Positions 18,464-28,321 of a DNA stretch of 64,000 nucleotides are shown piece by piece. Within the stretch, counting starts at the first letter, position 1. Every line of letters begins with the position of its first letter. A program made the translations under genes and the position numbers. The notes below the pieces were generated by a model. It was given only the letters and a program-made list of their open reading frames with translations. It was not told the DNA's origin and searched no databases. The stretch is from Deltaproteobacteria bacterium (GTDB lineage: Bacteria > Bdellovibrionota > UBA2394), in NCBI GenBank assembly GCA_017302715.1, contig JAFLCD010000004.1, forward strand, positions 124,001 to 188,000. The letters are read 5' to 3'.

Positions 18464-19507
18464 GTGAAAAAAATCATCAGCCTTCCTTTTATGGTTACCG
18501 TTTTGGTGGCTCTTACCGCTGGAGGAATCGTCTCTCTTTTAGCCGACGAGAATCCTTTCAAAGTTTATTCCATTCTTTTTTCCGGCAGTTTTGGATCGAT
18601 CGAAGCGATTGGGTACACTCTTTTTTATGCCACTCCTTTTATTTTTACAGGATTGGCCGTGGCGATTCCTTACCGAGTGGGATTGTTTAATATCGGAGCC
18701 GAAGGCCAACTTTATTTTGCAGCGATTGCACTCGCTGCCATGGCTTTTTATTTTCCGAGTGCAGGAATTTTTTCATTTTTCTTAGCGATCGCAGCGGCTA
18801 TTTTAGGTGGAGCTTTATTTGCGGCTCTACCAGGAATTTTTAAAGCTTATCGAGGATCTCACGAAGTTATCACGACCATCATGCTTAACTTCGTAGCGAT
18901 GAGCCTTTCAAATTATTTAATTCTCTACGCGTGGAAAGATCCGGGCAGTCAGCGACCTGAGACGATTATTTTTTCTGAGAGCACCTGGATTCCACTTTTG
19001 CATTTAGGAGATTCTCCTCTTAATTATTCTTTTATTTTGGCACTTATTTCGGCGGTGTCTTGTTGGTTCTTTTTAGAAAAAACAGATTTGGGATTTCAAC
19101 TGCGAGCGGTGGGACAAAATCCTTCAGCTTCGAAAGTTGCTGGATTTTCAGTTAAAAAATGCATTGTCCTTTCGATGATGATTGGGGGAGCCATGGCATC
19201 CGGAGTAGCGATGAATGAAATTTTAGGAAACGCCCATCGGCTTCGCGATGGATTTTCTCAAGGTTACGGATTTATCGGAATCGCTGTCGCTTTTTTAGGC
19301 AGAGGAAATCCGATCGGAATTATTTTCTCCGCTATTTTCTTTGGCGCGCTCTATCGCGGAGCCGGAGAGCTTGAAATCGAAACTCATCGAATGACTCGGG
19401 ACTTTGCGACGGTGATGCAGGCTATTTTTATTGCGGCGGTTGGTTGCGAAGGCTTAGTCGCCCTACTTTTAAATAAATTGAAAAAGAAAAAGGGAGATCC
19501 AAAATGA
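18464..19507 (+). CDS. ABC nucleoside importer permease 1
   Basis: Membrane subunit with about ten hydrophobic segments, of the BPD_transp_2 family used by CUT2 and nucleoside importers. Recognisable stretches are GLFNIGAEGQLY and GSHEVITTIMLNF. The open frame extends 69 bases upstream into the ATPase gene, but I choose GTG at 18464 because the resulting protein (347 residues) begins with MKKIISLPFM just before the first helix and has AAAGAAG about eight bases upstream. It overlaps the second permease by four bases. Confidence 0.92.
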   Translation: MKKIISLPFMVTVLVALTAGGIVSLLADENPFKVYSILFSGSFGSIEAIGYTLFYATPFIFTGLAVAIPYRVGLFNIGAEGQLYFAAIALAAMAFYFPSAGIFSFFLAIAAAILGGALFAALPGIFKAYRGSHEVITTIMLNFVAMSLSNYLILYAWKDPGSQRPETIIFSESTWIPLLHLGDSPLNYSFILALISAVSCWFFLEKTDLGFQLRAVGQNPSASKVAGFSVKKCIVLSMMIGGAMASGVAMNEILGNAHRLRDGFSQGYGFIGIAVAFLGRGNPIGIIFSAIFFGALYRGAGELEIETHRMTRDFATVMQAIFIAAVGCEGLVALLLNKLKKKKGDPK

Positions 19508-20388
19508 ACGAATTTCATTTTTCTTTTGTAGATCTTTTACTTTCGGGATTGCGTTTATCGACTCCACTTTTGTTTGCAGCTCTCGGAGGTTTGCTCAGTG
19601 AAAGAGCGGGCGTAGCGAATATTGCTCTTGAAGGATTTTTGCTCGTCGGAGCCTTTTCGGCGGCGGCTGTTACATACCTATCTGGAAATCCTTGGATAGG
19701 ACTAAGCGGCGCTTTAGCCGCAGGTGCTATGATCGGACTTATTTTTGCGATGCTCACCGTTTATGCAAAAGCCGATCATATTGTGATGGGTACAGCGCTT
19801 AATTTATTTGTGGTCGGGGCACTTCCACTTTTTAATAAGATTTTTTTTGGAGTTACGGGTTCGACCCCGTCTTTGGAACTCGATCAAAGACTTTCGGTTT
19901 GGTTTTTATTTTTTGTGGCCGTTGCACTCTCGCCACTCATTTGGTTTTTTCTGCATAAAGTTCCATTCGGTTATCACCTGCGCTCAAGTGGAGAAAATAT
20001 CGAAGCTTCAAAAAGTCTTGGGATCTCGGTGAAACGCACTCGATTGATCGCTGTCATTTTAGCAGGTATGGTCACCGCCCTTGGCGGAGCTTTTCTCTCG
20101 ATCGCGCACGGCAGTCAGTTTTCTCGTGGAATGAGCGCGGGCCGTGGATTTATCGCGCTCGCGGCTTTGATTTTGGCAGGGTGGCGTCCTATCCCTGTGA
20201 TTTTGACCTGTATTTTATTTGGTCTGGCTGATGCAGCTCAAATTGTTTTGCAATCTTATCCGCTACCGGATGGCAGTACCTTGCCCGTGCAGTGGATTCA
20301 AATGTTCCCTTATATCGTCACCTTAGTGGTGTTGGTGGGTTTTGTCGGAAAGACCGAACCCCCTCAAGCTATTGCCAAGAACGATTGA
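19504..20388 (+). CDS. ABC nucleoside importer permease 2
   Basis: The second membrane subunit (294 residues) of the same importer, with helices throughout and the family features LLSERAGVANIALEGF, KADHIVMGTALNLF and GRGFIALAALILAGW. A heterodimer of two such permeases with the doubled ATPase is the standard arrangement of BMP-type nucleoside systems. Its ATG overlaps the previous stop. It is the last gene of the importer operon, though the next ORF starts only 34 bases later on the same strand. Confidence 0.92.
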   Translation: MNEFHFSFVDLLLSGLRLSTPLLFAALGGLLSERAGVANIALEGFLLVGAFSAAAVTYLSGNPWIGLSGALAAGAMIGLIFAMLTVYAKADHIVMGTALNLFVVGALPLFNKIFFGVTGSTPSLELDQRLSVWFLFFVAVALSPLIWFFLHKVPFGYHLRSSGENIEASKSLGISVKRTRLIAVILAGMVTALGGAFLSIAHGSQFSRGMSAGRGFIALAALILAGWRPIPVILTCILFGLADAAQIVLQSYPLPDGSTLPVQWIQMFPYIVTLVVLVGFVGKTEPPQAIAKND

Positions 20389-20422
20389 TTTACCGGCATA
20401 AATCTTGCAGAAATCTTAGCTT

Positions 20423-22492
20423 ATGGCGCGTAGGGCAGCGTTTTGTGCGATCGGCTTTTTTATTTTCGTTTCTTTTATTTTTAATGCGAGTGCTCAAACT
20501 CCCTCCATTAGTTTTGCACCATCTTCGATGCCCACTTTGGGTCGTCTTATCACTGCTACTCGTATCGATTATTGTTCTAAAGCTTTAAGTGCCATCTCAA
20601 AACTGCAGACCGACCCTCAAGTTTCTTTTTTAATTGAAAGGGACTTTGCTGAGGGTCTATTACAGGTCTTTCACGGAACTTTTAAGGATCGGTTTTTTTA
20701 TCTGAGTCAGTGGCAAGCGGCCACGCTTCTCAATTTGAGAAATAAATACGATACACCACTCGCACACCTTGAAGGCTCACGGGTTATTCGATTAAAAATG
20801 TCTCTGGGAACTTTTAATCGAGAGACTGAATCCATTCTTCGGACTTATCGAGAGCGATTAATCGCTTTATTTGACGAGCAAAATCAAATCGCGAATGGAC
20901 CACGAAGTCTTTATGCATTGGGAAGTTACGATCCCAGACTCATTCCGTTTGTTCCAGACGCTTTGAGTTCTAAAGTTTCAGAGGCTTTAGCAGAAAAAAT
21001 GGATCCTCAGTCTGAGAAATTTTTTCAAATTGAAAAAATGGCGCAGCTTTCTGCTGAACAAGAAAAAAGTTTAAGAGAGTTTATAGATGTGCAGATGACG
21101 AATGTCGACGTCTTTGAGCTTGGAAAAGTTGCGGGTTGGTTTCAAAGAATGAGTGACAAATCTTCAAATGATGAGAATTTTAGAAAACGCTTTTTAGGGC
21201 TCTTAGATATAGCTGATTGGAAAAGTAATCCACTGTTTGAAGCAGGGCTTAATGCCTTTTCTAGTTATCTGCTTGGAAATAAAGATCGAGAAGAAGCTTT
21301 TCAAAACCTAATAGCGCGCGCTCAAAAAGCGCTGATGACGAACGGTAAAAATATTCAGCAAAGAACACAAATGAAGTTGGACCCTGTGAAGCTCGTTTCA
21401 GAGTTACCTTTTACTCCAGAAGAAATTCTTAGAGATATTCAGAATAGCGAAAATGGCTTAGAGCCTCTGTTCGATCGAGAGCCCTTTTATCTTTTTGCCG
21501 TTCCTTTTTTTCGAGCCTTGATTTTAGGCAGAGCTGAAAATGCTCATCCGATTGTTCGGCCTAAACGTACAGCTAAATATGGAGATTATCTTTTTATTCA
21601 TCCTCGGCATCAGGTTTCGGTGTGGATCAAAGATAACAAAATTGAATCTTTAGAACTTCATTTTTTAGATGAAGTTACTTTGGCAGCTATTGCGCCTAAA
21701 GAAGTAACAGAAGTACTGGTGCCTTCGGATTTCGTTTTTAATTTTAAACCACGTCCTCAAGTTGAAGCTCGCGTCCCACTGCCAGAAGCTGATCTTTTTA
21801 AAATTAAAAAAGGAGAGGTGAGCGAAGAGATTCGAGGCGCTTTAGAAAAAGATATCAATGAACTTTTAGATGACTTTCGAGATAGAAAATCTTTCATTTC
21901 TGGTTTTTTGGAGTGGGTGAAAGAAGATTCAGAATTACAAGATTATCATTTTTTATCTTATTTGATTGGTCGATTGAGATCGAGATTTGGCCAACTCAAA
22001 AATGGAAATCTGGAAGAAAGCATTTTCTTTACTACTTTAAAAAATGATGCAGAGAAGTTTTTTGTTAAGCGAGAGCGAGCTAAAAAGTATGAAGAAGCTG
22101 TCGATTTGACTCAGCCTCTTGATGCGATTCCAAAAAATACGATAGAAAATTTTTTGAATGAAGACTTAAAGATTGAAAATCTTCAATCTGAAGTTCCTTA
22201 TTCTGTTCATTTTCCATTGGAATCTTTAGGCATTCAAACTTTTGTCTTTAGTCCTGAGGCTATAGAATTTTTGCATAAAGATTCGTATCCACTTCAATGG
22301 CTTCGTGCGATCAAAAAGGGAATGGTCGTCAGAGGTTCTCATGAAGCGGGGATTACAACAGTGCATGGTTATTTAGGTTTCGACTTCAAGGTAAAGATTA
22401 TCCGAAGAAAATTTGGACATATTCGCCTTTCGCTGACAAAGACAGCTGAGAACTCTTGGAGAGTTGGTAAGCCTGTTGAAATTCCAGATTAA
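20423..22492 (+). CDS. Large secreted protein of unknown function
   Basis: A 689-residue protein with an N-terminal signal peptide (about 1-24, ending ASAQ). The body is mostly predicted helical, rich in Lys and Glu, with no motif I recognise. The last 75 residues change character to short strands (VVRGSHEAGITTVHGYLGF...KIIRRKFGHIRL) and faintly resemble the beta-rich tail of RelE/BECR-type small proteins; this is a weak impression. It is convergent with the arginine decarboxylase gene, overlapping it by four bases at the stops. It may be co-transcribed with the importer, from which it is 34 bases away. Confidence 0.65.
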   Translation: MARRAAFCAIGFFIFVSFIFNASAQTPSISFAPSSMPTLGRLITATRIDYCSKALSAISKLQTDPQVSFLIERDFAEGLLQVFHGTFKDRFFYLSQWQAATLLNLRNKYDTPLAHLEGSRVIRLKMSLGTFNRETESILRTYRERLIALFDEQNQIANGPRSLYALGSYDPRLIPFVPDALSSKVSEALAEKMDPQSEKFFQIEKMAQLSAEQEKSLREFIDVQMTNVDVFELGKVAGWFQRMSDKSSNDENFRKRFLGLLDIADWKSNPLFEAGLNAFSSYLLGNKDREEAFQNLIARAQKALMTNGKNIQQRTQMKLDPVKLVSELPFTPEEILRDIQNSENGLEPLFDREPFYLFAVPFFRALILGRAENAHPIVRPKRTAKYGDYLFIHPRHQVSVWIKDNKIESLELHFLDEVTLAAIAPKEVTEVLVPSDFVFNFKPRPQVEARVPLPEADLFKIKKGEVSEEIRGALEKDINELLDDFRDRKSFISGFLEWVKEDSELQDYHFLSYLIGRLRSRFGQLKNGNLEESIFFTTLKNDAEKFFVKRERAKKYEEAVDLTQPLDAIPKNTIENFLNEDLKIENLQSEVPYSVHFPLESLGIQTFVFSPEAIEFLHKDSYPLQWLRAIKKGMVVRGSHEAGITTVHGYLGFDFKVKIIRRKFGHIRLSLTKTAENSWRVGKPVEIPD

Positions 22493-24540
22493 TTTCTTAA
22501 ATACGTATAACCCTGCATGACTCGTTCATAGAAATCGACGAGTTGAACGCCATCGCGGGGTTTGATTTTGCCGGATTTTACTTTTTCTTCGACGGCAGTC
22601 TTGATGAATTTGGCGAGTTCAAAAGGAGCGAATTGATTTTCTTCAATCACGGATGCGATCGTGTCACCCATAATGACTTCTTGAATATAAAAATCTTCGG
22701 GATCATCGTCGTCGCAAAAAACGTGAACTTCATTTACTCGACCGAATAAATTATGCAAATCGCCCATGATGTCTTGGTAGGCACCGGTTAAAAACATTCC
22801 CAAATAATAGGGTTTGCCATTTAACTGATGGAGCCAAAGATTCGAATCAAAATCTTTTCGTCTTGCAATAAATCGATCGATGACTCCGTCGCTATCGCAA
22901 GTGATATCGGCGAGCGAACAAGAGCGCCGAGGCATTTCGAGCATTCGATGCAATGGAACGATCGGAAAAAGTTGATCGAAGGCCCAGTGATCAGGCGCCG
23001 ATTGAAATACCGAAAAATTAACTAAATACTGAGTCGCTGTCTTTTCAATGATATCTTCGAGTTCATCTGATAAACGTTTTAAGCGTTTTCGGTTTTGTAA
23101 AATCCATCGGCGAATATCTTTAACAGATTCTTCGACAAAGCCTCTTTCTTCGAGAGAAAGCATTCCAAGCTTAAAGCGGTTAATGGCTTCTTCAAGTTTT
23201 CCTGTGGCGTCGTGATAAGATTCAAGAGCATTTTTGGGACTTAAATTAGCTAAAATTTCTTTAACTTCTTTTACGATTTCCGAACCTTCTAAAACGGAAG
23301 TCACTTGAGGAGATTTCTTTGGAAATGCAGCGATTGATCCAATGACATTCATCACTAAACACGAATGGTGAGCGGTAATAGCGCGACCCGATTCACTCAC
23401 GAGATTAGGATGAGGTTCATTCTCTTCATCGCAAATTTGCTGAATATTATAGATGGCGTTCGAAATATATTCTTCGAGCGAATAATTCATGGAGTAATCG
23501 GAACTCGATTGGGATCCGTCGTAGTCGACTCCAAGTCCACCGCCGATATCCATATATTGAAGAGGAGCGCCTTTTTTTCGGATGCTCGTGTAAAGCCGAG
23601 TGCCTTCGACAATGGCTTCTTTGATCGTACGAATTTCAGTAATCTGACTACCGATATGAAAATGCAAAAGTTGTAAGCAGTCGAGCATTCCGGCTTCTCG
23701 CAAAACTTCGATGCCCTCTAAAATTTCGGTGGTACTTAAACCAAACTTTGCAGCTTCGCCGCCGCTCTCTTCCCATTTTCCAGATCCGCGCGAATTAAGT
23801 TTTCCACGAAATCCTAAAAGAGGCATGACGCCCACTTCTTTAGCAATCTTGATGGTCGAAGCTAGCTCAGAGAACTGCTCGATCACGATAAAAACTTTTC
23901 GCTCGAGTTGACGGCCGAGCAAAGCTAAACGAATAAACTCAGAATCTTTGTAGCCGTTGCAAATGGTGATGGCTTCAGGATCGGTATTGTAGGCGAGAAC
24001 AATTTGAAGTTCGGCTTTACTGCCTGCTTCAAGACCGTAGTGATAAGGTTGACCTGCATCGACGATTTCTTCGATAACTTCGCGAAGTTGATTTACTTTT
24101 ACAGGATAAACTCCGCGATAGACTCCGTTATAACGAAGTTCAGTCATCACTTTTTTGAAAGTTTCGTTGAGACGTTGAACTCGGTCTCTCAAAATATCTT
24201 GAAAACGAATAATGCAAGGAAGCTGAATGTTCTGCTTCTGCATATCTTCGATGACGTCCAAAATTTCGATGCGAGGTCCGTTTTCGCCCCGCGGAAGCAT
24301 GATGACATTTCCTTTTTCGTTCACTGAAAAATAAGAAGAGCCCCAATTATCTATATTATAAAATTCAATGGCGTCTTCGCGCGTCCATTTTTTTTGTCCG
24401 GAGACTTTAGGTGCATCTTTGGTTTGCGATTCGATTGTGGGGGTCTCATTGTCATCGAGAGCGGGCTCGATTTGAGGAGTTGTATTTTGCTCCAAAGGAG
24501 AATCTGAAGTGTTCGAATTTTCTGAATTTGCCGACTCCAT
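22489..24540 (-). CDS. speA: Biosynthetic arginine decarboxylase
   Basis: PLP-dependent fold-III enzyme converting arginine to agmatine, the first step of the agmatine route to putrescine. The PLP lysine lies in GVYPVKVNQ and the PLP phosphate loop near DIGGGLGVDYDG. The specificity motif CDSDG and the family C-terminus (FYERVMQGYTYL) are intact. I start at ATG 24540 (MESANSENS), giving 683 residues; the open frame continues 23 codons to a TTG inside the next gene, which is less likely. Compared with E. coli SpeA there is an extra acidic, Asn/Thr-rich N-terminal tail of about 50 residues before the conserved WTREDAIEFYNIDNWG region. Confidence 0.95.
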   Translation of the reverse strand: MESANSENSNTSDSPLEQNTTPQIEPALDDNETPTIESQTKDAPKVSGQKKWTREDAIEFYNIDNWGSSYFSVNEKGNVIMLPRGENGPRIEILDVIEDMQKQNIQLPCIIRFQDILRDRVQRLNETFKKVMTELRYNGVYRGVYPVKVNQLREVIEEIVDAGQPYHYGLEAGSKAELQIVLAYNTDPEAITICNGYKDSEFIRLALLGRQLERKVFIVIEQFSELASTIKIAKEVGVMPLLGFRGKLNSRGSGKWEESGGEAAKFGLSTTEILEGIEVLREAGMLDCLQLLHFHIGSQITEIRTIKEAIVEGTRLYTSIRKKGAPLQYMDIGGGLGVDYDGSQSSSDYSMNYSLEEYISNAIYNIQQICDEENEPHPNLVSESGRAITAHHSCLVMNVIGSIAAFPKKSPQVTSVLEGSEIVKEVKEILANLSPKNALESYHDATGKLEEAINRFKLGMLSLEERGFVEESVKDIRRWILQNRKRLKRLSDELEDIIEKTATQYLVNFSVFQSAPDHWAFDQLFPIVPLHRMLEMPRRSCSLADITCDSDGVIDRFIARRKDFDSNLWLHQLNGKPYYLGMFLTGAYQDIMGDLHNLFGRVNEVHVFCDDDDPEDFYIQEVIMGDTIASVIEENQFAPFELAKFIKTAVEEKVKSGKIKPRDGVQLVDFYERVMQGYTYLRN

Positions 24541-24563
24541 TAGTCCGAAAAATTTAGACCGAT

Positions 24564-24830
24564 TTAAGGATGCGAGCAACTGAGTTCTTCGGATTCCACG
24601 CGGTTGCAAGCGACCACTTCGGTGACGCCAGACGTCAAAAGAGCGCAGGCGTTTCGATGGGCTTCTTCAGTCGCGGCATCGGCCGTAGGGCCAAGTGCTT
24701 TAGAACATTGGCGCTTTCCGTTGAAAGTAAGGCAGAGAGAACATTGAATTTGTGCCAGTTTCAACATTTCATAGGTGAGTAAAGCTGCTAAAATTAAAAC
24801 GATCGTTACGATCAGGAGGGGTTTTTTCAT
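24564..24830 (-). CDS. Small membrane-anchored cysteine-rich protein
   Basis: An 88-residue protein with one N-terminal membrane helix (residues 5-22) and a short outer domain with six cysteines, including CSLC and later CAL, VACN and SCSHP. The pattern (Cys-x2-Cys, then GKRQCSKA, then a conserved NACALL) is one I recognise from uncharacterised deltaproteobacterial proteins, so I treat it as real despite its size. Its stop is 23 bases before the speA start, so both may be in one transcript. Its ATG shares a base with the TTG start of the divergent methyltransferase-like gene. Confidence 0.7.
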   Translation of the reverse strand: MKKPLLIVTIVLILAALLTYEMLKLAQIQCSLCLTFNGKRQCSKALGPTADAATEEAHRNACALLTSGVTEVVACNRVESEELSCSHP

Positions 24831-25606
24831 TGTTCGATTTTATTTCGACGAATTTTCGTCGGCTTAGCAACGAATTTTTCTATAGGTTTCGATCTCAACT
24901 GCCTGCGCTCAGAAGGTCTCCTTACCAAGAAAAATCGAGTCGATTCGTGTCTCAAGATCTTTTGCCTCAAGAGCTCGCATCAAGAATGAAGGAAGAAAAT
25001 TTACGCCAGGCTCTTTTTTATGCTTGGATTTTAGAAAGAGTTCCTTTGATTCCAAGATTTTTTTCTCAAGATAGGCCAGCCAAAATTTTAGACTTAGGAT
25101 CTAAAAACTTTGTTTACGCTGCGGCTCTGGCCAAATTTTTAAATGAGATTTATGAGAATTTTTATTTAACGGGCTTAGAGATTGATCCGCATCGAGTGTA
25201 TCGAGATTTTTATACGCGGGGAGATTATGCTCAGTATTACGCTGCACTCGCTTCATCTTTTTATTCCAATTCGGCAGTGAGATTTCAGGAAGGCGATTGG
25301 CTGGATGAGAAATTTAATCAAAATTACGATTTGATTACCTGCTTCTTTCCGTTTCTTTATGAAGATCTGCATTCAAAATTTGGATTACTTCCGCAGAGTT
25401 TTTCGCCCGAAGCTTTTTATAGAAAAGCCATCACGCAAGCAGCTCAAATTTTATTTTTTCATCAGGGTCAGCAGGAATATACAGATTCGCTCGAGTTGTT
25501 GCAGAAGCTAGGTGGTGGAGAAATCGTTTTTTCAGAAAACTTTTTCGCTAATCCGTGGATGAAGAGAAAATATCCTGTCTACGTTTTACTATGGCGAAAA
25601 AATTAA
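24830..25606 (+). CDS. SAM-dependent methyltransferase-like protein
   Basis: A 258-residue cytoplasmic protein with a Rossmann-type class I methyltransferase core. Motif I is ILDLGSKNF (about 85-93; the usual GxGxG is reduced), the acidic end of strand 2 is GLEIDPHR, the motif-II region is RFQEGDWL and motif IV is YDLITCFFPF. The start is TTG with AGGAGGGG ten bases upstream, itself lying inside the divergent small gene. Substrate unknown. Its stop is three bases from that of the next, convergent gene. The weak glycine motif leaves room for loss of activity. Confidence 0.72.
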   Translation: MFDFISTNFRRLSNEFFYRFRSQLPALRRSPYQEKSSRFVSQDLLPQELASRMKEENLRQALFYAWILERVPLIPRFFSQDRPAKILDLGSKNFVYAAALAKFLNEIYENFYLTGLEIDPHRVYRDFYTRGDYAQYYAALASSFYSNSAVRFQEGDWLDEKFNQNYDLITCFFPFLYEDLHSKFGLLPQSFSPEAFYRKAITQAAQILFFHQGQQEYTDSLELLQKLGGGEIVFSENFFANPWMKRKYPVYVLLWRKN

Positions 25607-25609
25607 GAT

Positions 25610-26716
25610 TTACGGTGTCAGTGGGTAGGTATGATAGACCTCAACCGTTGAAACGAATGGATGAGTCATTGTCATTTTAACTCCTTTGATAGTGAAGCCC
25701 TCTTGCTTTGGCACTTGATCCTCCGGAATATTTTCAATATCGAATTTAACTTTTTCTGACTTAAAAACTCGCTCTTTTGAAGCTAGTCGTGCAAGTGGGC
25801 CAAAAGAATTGAGATCTTTAATAAAAATAGCGTTTTGAGATGAATCGGTAGGAGATCTTTTCTGAGAAGCAAATAGAACTTCTGTTAAAAAATGTGAATC
25901 GGATGTGGTGCTGGTTGAAGAATCGTTCTTAGATCGACCTACTCCTAAAGAAGTAAATGCCATATCAATCTCGCTTAGATCTTTTAAGTGAGATTCGTTC
26001 AGCGGAAATTTAAAAACATCCGAGATATGTACGGGCAACAAATCTCGTTCGAGTGTACCCGCTACTGGATAGCCCATTTCTTTTCCTGTTGTAGGAGTGA
26101 GTTCAAGGCCGGCTTGTTCTTTCCATTCATTTTGAAAAGTGGAAAACAGTGCTTCTACACGTTGAGAGATGGGCTTCATGGTTCCATCTCGATTTTTGAC
26201 AATGATGACAGAAGAATCCGGAAAAATTCGAATACGCTTGGATGATGAATTCGAATTTCTCTCAATCTGCTCAAAGGTTCGTCCCAGATTAATGACGGCA
26301 CCGGTTGAAAGTCTTTCGTGAGGCAAAAGTTGAAAAAAGGCAGGAAAGGCGTCGCGTAGATTTTCTCCTGCATCGCCTTCCATTCTTTCGATCTGTCGCA
26401 GATCCTTTAAAATTTCTTTGGCTTGCTGGGTGGTCATATTTTCTGTGATGCCACCGTATCTTCGAAGCGCATCGGCTCCTCTGCCTCCGAGCCGAATAGC
26501 TAAAATTTTAGCTTCTTCTTGAGGGGAGAGGTGGCCGCGCCCTCTCGCACTTGCATTTTCGGGGCCATAATCCCAATCCGCAGGGTCATCGCCGTCTCGA
26601 AAACGTCCCAATTTTCCAGAAGTTCCTTGGCAGGAGTGCTTGTCGGCAAATGTCGATTCGATTGCCGATGCAAATAAGAAAAATAAAAAGAAATATTTAA
26701 AAGCTTTTAGACCCAC
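25610..26716 (-). CDS. Secreted protein of unknown function
   Basis: A 368-residue protein with a signal peptide (about 1-24, ending TFA). The start is GTG at 26716, the only one that preserves the signal. The mature protein opens with a Gly/Asp/Arg-rich segment and contains helical stretches (SPQEEAKILAIRLGGRGADAL, TQQAKEILKDLRQ). No catalytic motif was recognised. It is convergent with the methyltransferase-like gene. The 213 bases upstream, up to the next gene, contain no further ORF or strong hairpin. Confidence 0.65.
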   Translation of the reverse strand: MGLKAFKYFFLFFLFASAIESTFADKHSCQGTSGKLGRFRDGDDPADWDYGPENASARGRGHLSPQEEAKILAIRLGGRGADALRRYGGITENMTTQQAKEILKDLRQIERMEGDAGENLRDAFPAFFQLLPHERLSTGAVINLGRTFEQIERNSNSSSKRIRIFPDSSVIIVKNRDGTMKPISQRVEALFSTFQNEWKEQAGLELTPTTGKEMGYPVAGTLERDLLPVHISDVFKFPLNESHLKDLSEIDMAFTSLGVGRSKNDSSTSTTSDSHFLTEVLFASQKRSPTDSSQNAIFIKDLNSFGPLARLASKERVFKSEKVKFDIENIPEDQVPKQEGFTIKGVKMTMTHPFVSTVEVYHTYPLTP

Positions 26717-26929
26717 CGACTTTCAAACTATTGCAAAAGTTATGCCGTTGTTTGAGAACATTTTAATGCGGTAAATCAAATATTTAGATTAGAGATTCAG
26801 GTCGGTGCGCAAAGGTTTCTTACTTCTGAGAGTTTAAAGGTCATATGTTTTGATGATTCACCGCGTCTTGTTGAGCTCTTCTTCGAATGTTACGATAATC
26901 TATCAATTCTGTTTTCGAGGGGGAAATTC

Positions 26930-27310
26930 ATGAAAATTTATTTTTTAAGCTTAATCACTTTGGCATCTATGGGTGTTTTTGGGTTTGGCACTGAAGCCGC
27001 GACGAAGAAAGTCGAAACTCCGAATCAAAATGCCGGTTCAGGCGTTAACTGCTACTGCGAAAGTACAACGGCTATTTGTTCTGATTCAACCGGGAATCTT
27101 TGCACCCAACATTATAGTTCCAACTGTGGCTGGAAGTCAGGCACCACTCAACAAAGAGGTTCAGGACCTGTATCAATAGACGAATCAAAGATCAATTCAA
27201 CGAAGAGTGCAACGATGCCAGCTGGCCCCTATAAATGCGTTCTGACAAATCGATACCAATGCACAGGTAAAGGTGGAGCCTTGGCCTGCTCACACAACGT
27301 CGATCCGTAA
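26930..27310 (+). CDS. Small secreted cysteine-rich protein
   Basis: A 126-residue protein with a signal peptide (about 1-23, ending TEA) and eight cysteines in the mature part (NCYCES, AICS, NLCTQ, SNCGW, YKCV, YQCTG, LACSH). The spacing suggests a disulfide-stabilised exported domain. The GAGGGGG Shine-Dalgarno sequence six bases before the ATG is one of the strongest in the window, suggesting high expression. The stop is three bases from that of malate dehydrogenase (convergent). No family was recognised. Confidence 0.75.
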   Translation: MKIYFLSLITLASMGVFGFGTEAATKKVETPNQNAGSGVNCYCESTTAICSDSTGNLCTQHYSSNCGWKSGTTQQRGSGPVSIDESKINSTKSATMPAGPYKCVLTNRYQCTGKGGALACSHNVDP

Positions 27311-27313
27311 AAA

Positions 27314-28246
27314 TTATAAAATCTTAATCAGTGAATCGACGGCTTCTTTAGATTTTTGAAGCATAGCTTTTTCTTCGTCGTTCAATTTGATTTCGATAAT
27401 TTTTTCGATGCCTTTGGCGCCAAGTAAAACAGGAACTCCAAGATAAACATCTTTGAATCCGTATTCACCTTGTAAGTAAGAGCATACAGGGCGAATTTTT
27501 TTCTGATCTTTGATAATGGCTTCAGCCATTTCAACCGCCGATGCCGCAGGAGCGTAGTAAGCCGATCCTGTTTTTAAGAAATTGACGATTTCGATTCCAC
27601 CATCTTTTGCGCGCTGAACAATTTTCGCAAGTTTATCTGCTGCGACGAAGTCTGCAACTGGAACACCCTGAACAGTGGTGTAGCGAGTGAGTGGAACCAT
27701 CGTGTCACCGTGGCCGCCAAGTAAGAGAGCGTGAATATCATCAGGTGAACATCCGATTTCCATAGCTAAAAATGTTCTGTACCGTGCGGTGTCTAAAACT
27801 CCCGCCATCCCCATCACGCGATGAGCGGGAAAGTTTGAAGCTTTTTTTGCAACTAAGCACATCGCATCGAGAGGATTGCTGACAATAATCAAAATAGAGT
27901 TCGGTGAAAATTTTGCGACTTGTTCAGTCACAGATTTAACAATGCCTGCATTTGTTTTTAATAAATCGTCGCGACTCATTCCGGGTTTGCGAGGAATTCC
28001 TGCGGTGATAATCACCACGTCTGAATCTTTGGTTGGCTCGTAAGAATTTGTTCCGATCACCGAATGCGAAGCGGCTTCGACCGGAGTCGACTCGTACATA
28101 TCGAGAGCTTTGCCTTGCGGAATGCCTTCAGCAATATCGACTAACACTACATCGCCAAGTTCTTTTAAGGCGCAAAGGTGAGCGGCGGTTGCTCCAACAT
28201 TTCCTGCACCGATAACCGAAATTTTTGCTCGTCTTAAACTTGTCAT
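27314..28246 (-). CDS. mdh: Malate dehydrogenase (NAD-dependent, LDH-like type)
   Basis: TCA-cycle enzyme oxidising malate to oxaloacetate. The NAD-binding fold is [14 protein letters not shown]. Arg pairs for dicarboxylate binding are in [14 protein letters not shown], the loop Arg is in [11 protein letters not shown], and the catalytic His is in [11 protein letters not shown] start at ATG 28246 ([10 protein letters not shown]), giving 310 residues, the usual length; the open frame extends 17 codons to a TTG at 28297, but that segment is not family-like. No good Shine-Dalgarno sequence is present. This is the bacterial malate dehydrogenase group related to lactate dehydrogenase. Confidence 0.95.
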   Translation of the reverse strand: MTSLRRAKISVIGAGNVGATAAHLCALKELGDVVLVDIAEGIPQGKALDMYESTPVEAASHSVIGTNSYEPTKDSDVVIITAGIPRKPGMSRDDLLKTNAGIVKSVTEQVAKFSPNSILIIVSNPLDAMCLVAKKASNFPAHRVMGMAGVLDTARYRTFLAMEIGCSPDDIHALLLGGHGDTMVPLTRYTTVQGVPVADFVAADKLAKIVQRAKDGGIEIVNFLKTGSAYYAPAASAVEMAEAIIKDQKKIRPVCSYLQGEYGFKDVYLGVPVLLGAKGIEKIIEIKLNDEEKAMLQKSKEAVDSLIKIL

Positions 28247-28304
28247 GTTCAATAGTTTAACGACTTTAAGCTTTAAAAACAGACAATTTTTGTCCAAACC
28301 CGCC

Positions 28305-28321
28305 TTGGCATAGTTCGTGCT
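28305..28321 (+). promoter_or_regulatory. Candidate sigma-54 promoter for the DUF4388 gene
   Basis: TTGGCA-N8-TGCT with the invariant GG (28307-28308) and GC (28319-28320) exactly ten bases apart, the signature -24/-12 spacing of RpoN promoters. It points at the gene starting at 28432, leaving a leader of about 100 bases. A sigma-54 activator is encoded at 12455 in this window. Confidence 0.6.

Noticed and set aside
24541-24609. N-terminal extension of speA to the TTG at 24609
   Set aside because: It would overlap the upstream small gene and has no resemblance to arginine decarboxylases.
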